Shown: positions 1-6,794 of the stretch, piece by piece
Position numbering within the stretch: position 1 is the first letter of the stretch
Layout of the letters: each line of letters begins with the position of its first letter
Origin: Stenomitos rutilans HA7619-LM2
GTDB lineage: Bacteria; Cyanobacteriota; Cyanobacteriia; Leptolyngbyales; Leptolyngbyaceae
Direction: 5' to 3'
Assembly: GCA_019358945.1 (NCBI GenBank)
Contig: JAHHIE010000019.1
Span: 1-64,000, forward strand
Length of the DNA stretch: 64,000 bases
The notes under the pieces: model-generated
What the model saw: the letters and a program-made list of their open reading frames with translations, nothing else
Told to the model about the DNA's origin: nothing
The model's database searches: none
Translations under genes and position numbers: made by a program

Positions 1-37
1 CGTTGACGCTCTCGCGTCTCTGTAAAGTTGTAGTCAT
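1..37 (-). CDS. psbA: Photosystem II D1 protein, N-terminal fragment cut by the window edge
   Basis: Reading leftward from the ATG at 37-35, the only codons present give MTTTLQRRESVN, which matches the conserved D1 start (MTTTLQ followed by a basic stretch and ES). D1 binds the PSII reaction-centre cofactors in the thylakoid membrane and is the most rapidly turned-over photosynthetic protein. Only 12 codons lie in the window, so which psbA copy this is cannot be judged. A sigma70-like promoter sits at the expected distance upstream (98-126), which supports the call. No strong Shine-Dalgarno sequence precedes the ATG. Confidence 0.85.
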   Translation of the reverse strand, partial: MTTTLQRRESVN

Positions 38-97
38 GATAGGTAATGAGTGCGTTGTGGAGATGAATGTAACGATTGCAGAAGCAACCGTACACAT

Positions 98-126
98 AAC
101 ATAACGAAATTCACAAGACTTGTAAA
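98..126 (-). promoter_or_regulatory. Probable psbA promoter
   Basis: On the minus strand a -35 box TTTACA (126-121), a 17-nt spacer and a -10 box TATGTT (103-98) point toward psbA and predict a leader of roughly 55 nt. Just upstream the strand reads GTAACAAA and, 11 bp on, TTTACAAG. These resemble HLR1 half-sites bound by RpaB at high-light-regulated genes, but the spacing was not compared with verified sites. Confidence 0.55.
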
Positions 127-363
127 GGGTTTGTTACGATAATTTTTTGATCGCACAGTCAAAACCTTTAAACCTCGCTGTGTCGATCGTGCAACTGTTT
201 TCGCAAACGCAAGGAGAATGAACCTTTGAGAGTGTTAGCCCCGATTGTGTGAAAGTAATTAGTCCTCAGTGAGCATGTGAGCATTCACTTTGAGAATTAG
301 CAATATTTCTCAATTTTCGTCTAACTCATATTAGGTACGAACAGCGTCAACTGAAGGCGAATT
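127..363. other. Intergenic region between psbA and the ligase gene
   Basis: No gene is visible. The part nearest psbA is AT-rich and probably belongs to its upstream regulatory region. No terminator-like hairpin was recognised for the ligase gene that ends at 364. Confidence 0.4.
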
Positions 364-1137
364 TTATCTTTCGGTGCTACCTGTTGCTGCTTCGCTTTCA
401 ACGCCCCACTCTCCGCCATGCGTCAAGACAGACTCCCACTCTTCAGCCGATAGGGGTTCTACCTGAAAAGTAGCTCCAAAGCACCCTTCCGCTGCTACCG
501 TCAAAGCGTTGATTACAGTGTCAAACAGCGCTTCTGGTGGTAATGCCAACGAAAGAAGCGGTTGCTTTGGTACCACGCTAAAAACTTGTTGATGTAAGGC
601 AGGATCAGTGCAAAGGCGCATCGAGCCATGCTGTAAGGCTCCTGAACCACGACGCAGTTGAGCACTGCCAATAAGCTTAGACCCATCTGCTAGGACGAGA
701 TCTGCACCCGTTGCAGTGCTGAAGCAGTTAGGGTTGTGGATGTAGCTTCGCCCAACCTGCCCATATTGCAACTCGACACCCAGCGATCGCCAACCCTGGA
801 TCAAGAATTCGCAAATGCTTCGATACGCCTGCAACCGATTAATCGGCAAACCCGACATAACAACGGCATAGGTTAAATCTCCCTGATGGAGGACTGCACG
901 GCCCCCTGTTGGTCGTCGTATCAATGACAGTGGTTCACCTTGCCAGGTCAAATGTTGCCAATGCCCTGGCCAATGATGCTGATGGTAGCCCAACGAAATT
1001 GCAGCAGGCTTCCAGGTATAAAAGCGCAGTGTTGACGGCTGCTTCCCTTGCAGGTGCTGGGCTAACAACCAGGAGTCTAGCGCCATTTGAACACTCCCTG
1101 GCGCGTTCAGAGGTGGAATGATCCGCCAGGTTTGCAT
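364..1137 (-). CDS. Lipoate-protein ligase A / BirA-LplA-LipB family protein
   Basis: About 257 residues of the cofactor-transferase (BPL/LplA/LipB) fold. The signature RRPTGGRAVLHQGDLTY near residue 75 and GSKLIGSAQLRRG near residue 150 supply the adenylate-binding loop and the conserved lysine expected of lipoyl/octanoyl transferases. Such proteins attach lipoate or octanoate to E2 and H-protein domains in the cytosol. I chose ATG 1137 (MQTWRIIPPL) because cyanobacterial homologues begin at this W-R-x-I-P motif. An upstream ATG at 1179 would add 14 residues with no family resemblance. Whether it is a true ligase or a LipM-like octanoyltransferase cannot be told from sequence alone. The gene stands alone. 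Confidence 0.85.
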   Translation of the reverse strand: MQTWRIIPPLNAPGSVQMALDSWLLAQHLQGKQPSTLRFYTWKPAAISLGYHQHHWPGHWQHLTWQGEPLSLIRRPTGGRAVLHQGDLTYAVVMSGLPINRLQAYRSICEFLIQGWRSLGVELQYGQVGRSYIHNPNCFSTATGADLVLADGSKLIGSAQLRRGSGALQHGSMRLCTDPALHQQVFSVVPKQPLLSLALPPEALFDTVINALTVAAEGCFGATFQVEPLSAEEWESVLTHGGEWGVESEAATGSTER

Positions 1138-1260
1138 AAGAGCCACATGGGTGCAAGAACACTCGAAAGGCAGAAACACGCTGAATGCACGGGTGATGCT
1201 GTCCTCTGCTTTCCAGCTTCTAGCTCATTCTAAAAACTGGCAACCGACCACGGTTCAGGT

Positions 1261-1758
1261 TTAGCTTGCGCCAAACTCGGCTTGAAGCGGTTCATCTTGC
1301 TCGTCGGCGATCGTTGCAACGAGGGTAATTGCACGTGAAATCTCACCAGGAGAGAGATCAGCCAGCGATCGTGCCGACAACACGACAACATCATTCTGCA
1401 AAATCGCGAAGCGAGCTTCTAACGTTCCAGACCAGTTCAACTCAAGCAACTTGCGAGTGAGCTTAGCTTCATCTTTTGCTGGCAGCTTCAAAACGGTTGA
1501 CCAAGCACTGATGGTGTCTTCATTAGAAAGCCCAGTTAGTTGAACAAACACCTCAACTGTGCCGTACTTGAATTTCCAAATGTAGCCGCCATCAATCGTG
1601 CTAACCATCGCGGTGTTGTCGCTATCCAAACTGTCAATCACCGTCTCAATGACATCCACAATATTTGTAGCAGTGATGCTGTCAGTTCTAGAATTGACGA
1701 CATCTTCATCCGCTGGGGTCTGAGGAGAAGTAGTGGAGCTTGGTTGGGAGGTTGTCAT
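1261..1758 (-). CDS. YbjN domain-containing protein
   Basis: About 165 residues. A Ser/Thr/Pro-rich N-terminal tail of roughly 40 residues precedes a YbjN-type domain (DVIETVIDSL, then a beta-rich stretch and the ending LSPGEISRAITLVATIAD). YbjN domains resemble type III secretion chaperones in fold; in cyanobacteria the function is unassigned. Start ATG 1758 (MTTSQPSS) is preferred over 1812 because the extra 18 residues are Cys-rich and unlike the family. Same strand as the ligase, 123 bp apart, so co-transcription is possible but not shown. Confidence 0.75.
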   Translation of the reverse strand: MTTSQPSSTTSPQTPADEDVVNSRTDSITATNIVDVIETVIDSLDSDNTAMVSTIDGGYIWKFKYGTVEVFVQLTGLSNEDTISAWSTVLKLPAKDEAKLTRKLLELNWSGTLEARFAILQNDVVVLSARSLADLSPGEISRAITLVATIADEQDEPLQAEFGAS

Positions 1759-1862
1759 AGAAAGTTCTGTGCAATCACATGGGTAAGCGTTAAACGTAGA
1801 GTTGCAGATCAACGCGCATCGATCTCTACCGTTATCTCACCAGTATGGCATTCTGAGTCTAC

Positions 1863-2146
1863 CAGGATTTACGCAAAAACCATTTTGAGGGACGGATTTT
1901 TGAGTTTCCGACACAGGTAGTCATCAAGTAAACCGTGCTTGAGCTGATCAATCGATCGCCCATTTAGCAAGGGCATTGAGGCTGACCCAAACCAGAAAGG
2001 CACAACTGATATGGGTGCGTTGAATCCGTGCTTTACGGCACTGGCAAGCCTCTAACCCGGTTACCTGGTTGCCCTTGCGCTGCCATTGCTTGATCTTTCA
2101 GGATTTTTGCCAGCCAACTATGCCTTCTTCCTTGGCGTAAATCCTG
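1863..2146. mobile_element. Decayed insertion-sequence relic with 12-bp terminal inverted repeats
   Basis: CAGGATTTACGC at 1863-1874 is matched by its perfect inverse GCGTAAATCCTG at 2135-2146. The 284-bp unit contains only the frameshifted 3' end of a DDE transposase on the minus strand, whose stop codon lies within the terminal repeat. The ends resemble the TAGGACTTACGC ends of the MITEs at 18298 and 51263, so this may be an internally deleted relative. No clear target duplication flanks it, which fits an old copy. Confidence 0.7.
1869..2097 (-). pseudogene. Transposase C-terminal remnant, frameshifted
   Basis: On the minus strand one frame reads KIKQWQRKGNQV, then LEACQCRKARIQRTHIS and CAFLVWVSLNALAKWAID, then a stop. 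Shifting frame gives QLKHGLLDDYLCRKLKNPSL and a terminal stop at 1869-1871. This combination (CRKARIQRTHIxCAFLVW, then QLKHGLL-DYLxxxLKNPSL) is the usual C-terminus of a common cyanobacterial IS transposase. The catalytic domain is absent and the frame is broken, so it cannot be active. Confidence 0.7.
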
Positions 2147-2156
2147 AGATGTATCC

Positions 2157-2192
2157 AAAAAAAAGCCCAGACACAACGGCCTGAGCTTTTTG
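2157..2192 (-). terminator. Rho-independent terminator of the RRM gene
   Basis: On the minus strand AAGCTCAGGCC, a short loop, then GTCTGGGCTT followed by a run of eight T forms a stem-loop with U-tract. It lies about 100 bp past the stop codon of the RNA-binding protein gene, in the right orientation. Confidence 0.7.
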
Positions 2193-2288
2193 AATTATAT
2201 TTTGAGACGATTGGCGGTAGTAACTGGCTCGATCGCCTGAGTCTCCCTAAAGACGCTCACACATGAAGCGCTCCACCTTGGTAGCAAA

Positions 2289-2594
2289 TTAGTTGCGAGA
2301 AAAGCTATTGTTGCGACGACCACCGCCACCACCAAAGGAAGAACCTCTGTCTTCGCGGGGCTTCGCTTTGTTGACTTTCAAATCGCGACCCATCCACTCA
2401 GCACCGTCGAGTGCTTCAATGGCAGCCGCTTCTTCAGCGTCACTACCCATTTCAACGAACCCAAAGCCACGAGGGCGACCAGTCTCGCGATCGGTGGGCA
2501 ATTGAACTCTTTTAACTGAACCATACTCTGCAAACACAGAACTCAGATCAGCTTCTGCAACGTCATAGGAGAGGTTGCCTACATAAATCGACAT
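2289..2594 (-). CDS. Single-RRM RNA-binding protein with Gly-rich tail (Rbp type)
   Basis: A 101-residue protein: one RRM (residues 1-80) with RNP2 IYVGNL and RNP1 RGFGFVEM, then a short glycine-rich tail ending RRNNSFSRN. This is the typical cyanobacterial Rbp architecture. Members bind single-stranded RNA in the cytosol and many are cold-induced; some help to localise thylakoid-protein mRNAs. The start is supported by GGAG about eight bases upstream. The gene has a terminator at 2157-2192 and a long AT-rich upstream region, compatible with a long regulated leader as in cold-responsive rbp genes. Confidence 0.9.
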   Translation of the reverse strand: MSIYVGNLSYDVAEADLSSVFAEYGSVKRVQLPTDRETGRPRGFGFVEMGSDAEEAAAIEALDGAEWMGRDLKVNKAKPREDRGSSFGGGGGRRNNSFSRN

Positions 2595-2971
2595 AGATTG
2601 GCTCCAAAATCAGAAGGTCGTAGAGAGTGAGATTTCGGAGAGAAGCCTGCCAATACAAAACGTGAAAAACTCGTCAAGACTAGAAACAAATTCTGCAACC
2701 GATTACTTATTCTCACTCGTTATCATAACACTGCCTTAAGTGTTTTCCTCCCTTACAGGTTGCGACACCGAAACAATACTTAACATTCAAATTGTACGTA
2801 GTTAACAAACGATCGAAGTCTATAGAAGGCTAGAGGCTAAAGGAGTTGATTGATTGTTGGTTGTTGGAAGAAAACTGACCGCTAGCGGCCGATCGCTCAC
2901 AGAAGGATTAATGCATGATGAGTAGTACTTATCACATCCTACAAAATTCGGTGTGACTTCATTTTCATTCT
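2595..2971. other. Upstream region of the RRM gene
   Basis: A 377-bp AT-rich gap between the RRM gene start and the 3' end of the aldehyde dehydrogenase gene. It must hold the rbp promoter and leader. A weak palindrome AACACT-6-AGTGTT lies at 2727-2744. Short open frames here have no coding character. No promoter could be assigned with confidence. Confidence 0.4.
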
Positions 2972-4651
2972 TTAGCTTTGCAAAGCCGCTAGAACAACCT
3001 TGAGTAGGCTTATCCAGGATGGTGCTGCTTGAAGGACTGTGAACCGTCGCGCGAGTTGCAACAAGTTGCGATGACGAGCAAACCAAATAGGCAGGGGGAA
3101 ACCCCGAAAGGGTGCTCGTAATACCGACTTCTGTGGGTGGTCAAAGAGGTAAGCATTGTGAACGACGCCACGACCAGAGGTAATATCTTGCAACGAATTG
3201 CCAGGAAAAGCACCCCAAGAAAAAATGGGTAGCGAAAAAAGGACGGCTGACCAGACGTTGATGCCGATCGCCCCATAGCGTAACTGCGCGATTGCGTCTT
3301 CCATCCCCTTTCCAAGCTGCTGCTCCGTCTGCGGATCGACCAAAAGCGTGCAGGATAAATTGCCCCAGACCTGTTCATTCACAAACGCGATTGCCTGTGA
3401 CAAAAAGTCTTCTGCATCCGCAGCAGGTAGGCTAACTTCCGCCAACACACCACAAAAAGCTTCCTGGGTCAGCGCATACTCTCCTATTTGTGCAGGTACG
3501 TCTAGAATCAGCGTCCAGGGAAGCGTGTCGGTTGGGGTTCCTAACGCGATCGCCTGCGGATACCGCTCTAAAAACGCCTGATAGCGCTCCGATGCTCCAG
3601 GATAATAAGCTTTGCGGGCTGGCGTTTGGGCTAGCTCCTGCTGAAGTTTGGCTAAAAAGGCTTCTCGCTGTGTCCAGCCGTTTGCAGTGACGATAACTTT
3701 GGCGGCGGCACAGTTAAAGCTGGCGTTATGCGCGACCATCCCAGCAATATGTCGTGCTTGAAAGGCAAGGTCTGCCTCTGACCAGTGACCGGGTACGACA
3801 ATCACTGGCGTGACGCATCCTAGTTCTGACGTGACGGGTTTTATGATGAGCGGCTGACGCGCTGCCTTGCGCTGGGCTTGTTCATCTGGCGTACTGCCCC
3901 AAACGATCGCATCATGAGTGTGATGGGAACCCGTGATATGAATGGTTTCGATCAGGGGATGCTGGCATAGATGCCGACCCAGTTCGGCACCACCATAGAC
4001 AATCTCTAAAAAGCCATCCTGCCGTAGCGATCGAAACGCCTTCTCCAGAACCGCTCCCATGTAGGCATTTACGGGATTCATTTTGAGCAAGACGACTGCA
4101 TCTTCTGCAAAAAGCTTGTAGAGAGCATCAAGCGGCGCGATCGACGAGACGTTTCCGGCTCCCAGCACGAGCGCTACTGTTCCAGCTTCTGGTTTTTGCC
4201 GATACACCCGTCCCTGGGTTGGTTCGTATTCTGGTTGTAGCCAGACTTCGCCCACAAAGCCCAGCCACAGTAAGCGCTCCATCCAGTTGGCGGGCAAGAC
4301 TTGCGCGATCGTTTGATTCGCACGAGTTCGCAGTTTGACGGGCCGAGGTTGCCCTTTTGCCTCCAAAGCCACAATGAGCGATCGCAACGCGGCAACGGTT
4401 GCGGTGGGGCCTACAAACCATTCTTCCCCTGCCAACGGGCTTGCAGGATCAATGCTTTTCGCACGACAGGCGACGGCTGCCCAATCAGAGGCTACCGTCA
4501 TCACATCATCCAGACAGTGTTGGAGATAGGTGATGCGATCAGTCAGGCTGATGTTTAACCAGGTATCCTTACGCTGATGCAGGCGAGCAGCGATCGCATC
4601 TGCCTGTTCCAGAGATGTTTCATCGATTGAAGGGAGTGGAGTATCAATCAT
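2972..4651 (-). CDS. Aldehyde dehydrogenase family protein
   Basis: 559 residues of the NAD(P)-dependent ALDH superfamily. The cofactor-binding segment EAGTVALVLGAGNVSSIAP lies near residue 160, and the region IETIHITGSHHTHDAIVWG near 240 corresponds to the FTGS motif. FNCAAAK places a candidate catalytic cysteine at about residue 314. The protein is longer than a typical 480-500 residue ALDH, with an N-terminal helical extension and a C-terminal extension rich in Trp, Phe and Arg (residues 500-559) that could touch membrane. The substrate is not evident. It diverges from the AAA+ gene across 81 bp, which must hold both promoters. Confidence 0.75.
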   Translation of the reverse strand: MIDTPLPSIDETSLEQADAIAARLHQRKDTWLNISLTDRITYLQHCLDDVMTVASDWAAVACRAKSIDPASPLAGEEWFVGPTATVAALRSLIVALEAKGQPRPVKLRTRANQTIAQVLPANWMERLLWLGFVGEVWLQPEYEPTQGRVYRQKPEAGTVALVLGAGNVSSIAPLDALYKLFAEDAVVLLKMNPVNAYMGAVLEKAFRSLRQDGFLEIVYGGAELGRHLCQHPLIETIHITGSHHTHDAIVWGSTPDEQAQRKAARQPLIIKPVTSELGCVTPVIVVPGHWSEADLAFQARHIAGMVAHNASFNCAAAKVIVTANGWTQREAFLAKLQQELAQTPARKAYYPGASERYQAFLERYPQAIALGTPTDTLPWTLILDVPAQIGEYALTQEAFCGVLAEVSLPAADAEDFLSQAIAFVNEQVWGNLSCTLLVDPQTEQQLGKGMEDAIAQLRYGAIGINVWSAVLFSLPIFSWGAFPGNSLQDITSGRGVVHNAYLFDHPQKSVLRAPFRGFPLPIWFARHRNLLQLARRFTVLQAAPSWISLLKVVLAALQS

Positions 4652-4732
4652 AGGAAGTCATCGCCAGTAGAATAACGACAGCGGTGCCAGCGCCATTCAA
4701 GCTACCACGCTTCAGCCTCAGAGGAGATATTT

Positions 4733-6136
4733 GTGAATCAGCGGGAGATCAAAAAAGAAGCGAACCTTTTATACAAGACGGTGTTACCGCTCCTAGACCG
4801 AGAGGGGTTTGAAGCAGTATTCTTGACCGACCTGGCGACGATCGTACAGCTTTGTGGTCGCAGCAATGGGGCACTCACCGCCGATGAATTGCTGGCCTTT
4901 CTGGTGCTTTTTGCGCTGGTTAAGCAGGACGCACCGAAGCTTCGGTTGGCGCTTGAAGAGTGGGATCGTTCTTCAGAGGCAAGGCGGGATGCCGAAAAGA
5001 CAACGGTGAAGCTATTGCTAGATCTGACGGCTTCCCAAAAACAACCCCCACAGTTAACCCTGCCATCTATGCTTAATGCGCTTGATCAGGAAAAGGGGAC
5101 TCGCTACCTGGAGTCTGTGGTGAACGCGATCTATCGTTTTGCTCAAGCAATGGTGAAAGCCAATGGTACGGTGAGCATGCAAGAAATGGAGGCGCTGTCG
5201 CATATCTGGCAACTGCTGCACACGTATCGTCCTCTAGAAAATACGAAAGAAAATCTACCCGATCGCTTCTCCCTCCCGGTGCAAAACGTGGAAGAGGTGT
5301 TGGGTGAACTCAACCGTCTGGTGGGGATGGAAAACATTAAGACCGAAGTGAGAACACTCACGAATTTTTTGAGGGTGCAGCAGGCGCGATCGCAGCGCGG
5401 TATGACAAGAACACCCACTTCCCTACATTGCGTCTTCAGTGGCCCACCGGGAACGGGAAAAACAACTGTTGCAAGGCTGATGGGCAAAATTTTTAAGGAA
5501 TTGGGCTTTCTCGAAAAAGGTCATCTGGTAGAAACCGATCGCGCGGGTATGGTGGCCTCTCACATTGGCGGCACGGCTGAAAAAGTAAATGCCCTGGTGA
5601 ATTCAGCGCTAGACGGTGTGCTGTTTGTGGACGAAGCCTATGCGTTGAAACCGCCCAACTCGACTCAGGATTTTGGGCAGGAAGCGATCGATGTCCTGAT
5701 CAAACGCATGGAAGACTATCGCAACCGTCTGGTGGTCATCGTAGCGGGCTACACCGACGAAATGGAAACGTTTATTGAATCCAATCCGGGGCTAAAATCG
5801 CGCTTTAACCGCTACTTTTACTTCAAAGACTACACGCCGGATGAACTGCTCGCCATTTTTCAAAAGCTGTGTCGTGACGGGCACTTCAAACCGACTGAGG
5901 CGACGAATCAAGCACTGTATACCTTGCTCAACACGTTGTACGATCGCCGCGATCGCACCTTTGGCAATGCTCGCCTGGTACGAAACCTCTTTGAGAAAAC
6001 GATCGAGCAGCAAGCCAATCGCCTAGCAGTGATCACAACTTTGACAGATGAAGTCTTAACCACGCTGGAGCCTGAAGATATTCCGCCGATAGAAACGGTG
6101 GTGCCCAGGGAAGGAGAAGGCGCGGAGGGGGTGTAG
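4733..6136 (+). CDS. TerB-like/AAA+ ATPase of the CbbX-SpoVK type
   Basis: 467 residues starting at GTG 4733, supported by AGGAG about ten bases upstream. Residues 1-175 are helical with acidic loops (VKANGTVSMQEMEAL), resembling TerB-like domains. Residues 190-445 form an AAA+ module of the CbbX/SpoVK family: Walker A GPPGTGKTTVARL near 238, Walker B GVLFVDEAYAL near 295, and SNPGLKSRFNRYF near 350 carrying the arginine finger. Such hexameric ATPases remodel protein partners, for example Rubisco for CbbX. No Rubisco or tellurium genes are nearby, so the client is unknown. The MIF-like gene follows 69 bp downstream on the same strand. Confidence 0.8.
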   Translation: MNQREIKKEANLLYKTVLPLLDREGFEAVFLTDLATIVQLCGRSNGALTADELLAFLVLFALVKQDAPKLRLALEEWDRSSEARRDAEKTTVKLLLDLTASQKQPPQLTLPSMLNALDQEKGTRYLESVVNAIYRFAQAMVKANGTVSMQEMEALSHIWQLLHTYRPLENTKENLPDRFSLPVQNVEEVLGELNRLVGMENIKTEVRTLTNFLRVQQARSQRGMTRTPTSLHCVFSGPPGTGKTTVARLMGKIFKELGFLEKGHLVETDRAGMVASHIGGTAEKVNALVNSALDGVLFVDEAYALKPPNSTQDFGQEAIDVLIKRMEDYRNRLVVIVAGYTDEMETFIESNPGLKSRFNRYFYFKDYTPDELLAIFQKLCRDGHFKPTEATNQALYTLLNTLYDRRDRTFGNARLVRNLFEKTIEQQANRLAVITTLTDEVLTTLEPEDIPPIETVVPREGEGAEGV

Positions 6137-6205
6137 GGGACAGGGTGTGGAGTGTAGAGCAGCATTTCATGGCAGACTGATCACATCGTCTACAGGTCTT
6201 CTCCT

Positions 6206-6559
6206 ATGCCCCTCATCAACGTTCAAACCTCCATCTCTGAACCGGACAAAGCCAGTGTGGAAACTTTGCTCAAAGCCCTTTCGGCAAGTCTTGCAAAACA
6301 TACAGGTAAGCCAGAATCCTATGTGATGACAGCCTTTAAGCCAGGTGTCAGCATGACCTTTGCTGGCACGCTGGAACCTGTTTGCTACGTTGAAGTGAAA
6401 AGTATTGGTAGCTTTACCCCTACCCAAACGCAAGCCATGAGTCAGGATTTTTCCCAGCAGATTGAGCAGGCGATCGCGGTACCCAAGCAACGGATCTACC
6501 TGGAATTTGCCGATGCCAAAGGCTATCTGTGGGGATGGAACGGAACGACGTTTGGGTAG
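6206..6559 (+). CDS. Phenylpyruvate tautomerase / MIF-related protein
   Basis: 117 residues of the MIF/tautomerase superfamily. After Met removal the N-terminus is Pro (MPLINVQTSI), the catalytic proline of this family. The body matches the MIF pattern, with LAKHTGKPESYVMTAF and YLEFADAKGYLWGWNGTTFG at the end. Members form cytosolic trimers that tautomerise keto-enol substrates such as phenylpyruvate; the bacterial substrate is usually unknown. It probably shares a transcript with the AAA+ gene upstream. Confidence 0.85.
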   Translation: MPLINVQTSISEPDKASVETLLKALSASLAKHTGKPESYVMTAFKPGVSMTFAGTLEPVCYVEVKSIGSFTPTQTQAMSQDFSQQIEQAIAVPKQRIYLEFADAKGYLWGWNGTTFG

Positions 6560-6594
6560 ATGTGTTTCGATTAGCGGTCAGTGGGCGGTAGAGA

Positions 6595-6790
6595 AGTTTT
6601 GAGTTTTGAGTTTTGAGTTTTGAGTTGAAGAGTGATCAGCAGTCAGTGATCAGTTGTCTTCTAATAATCAACCTCTTCTTGAGCGGTCAGCTTTTTTCTA
6701 ATACATTTCCCTTTCATTGAGCTACAGATAAGGTACTCTAACCAGCGATACTACGTAGGTTTGGTCACTTAAAACTCAAAACTCAAAACT
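6595..6790. repeat. Inverted arrays of the GTTTTGA heptamer between convergent genes
   Basis: Four tandem GTTTTGA units (about 6597-6627) are faced by TTAAAACTCAAAACTCAAAA (about 6770-6789), their inverse, with CAGTCAGTGATCAG-type heptads between. The arms could pair into a long hairpin. This array fills the gap between the convergent MIF-like and tamB genes and may act as a bidirectional terminator. Confidence 0.7.
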
Positions 6791-6794
6791 GGTA

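Noticed and set aside
2820-3086. 88-codon frame overlapping the aldehyde dehydrogenase 3' end
   Set aside because: It is largely the shadow of that gene in another frame, with low-complexity composition.
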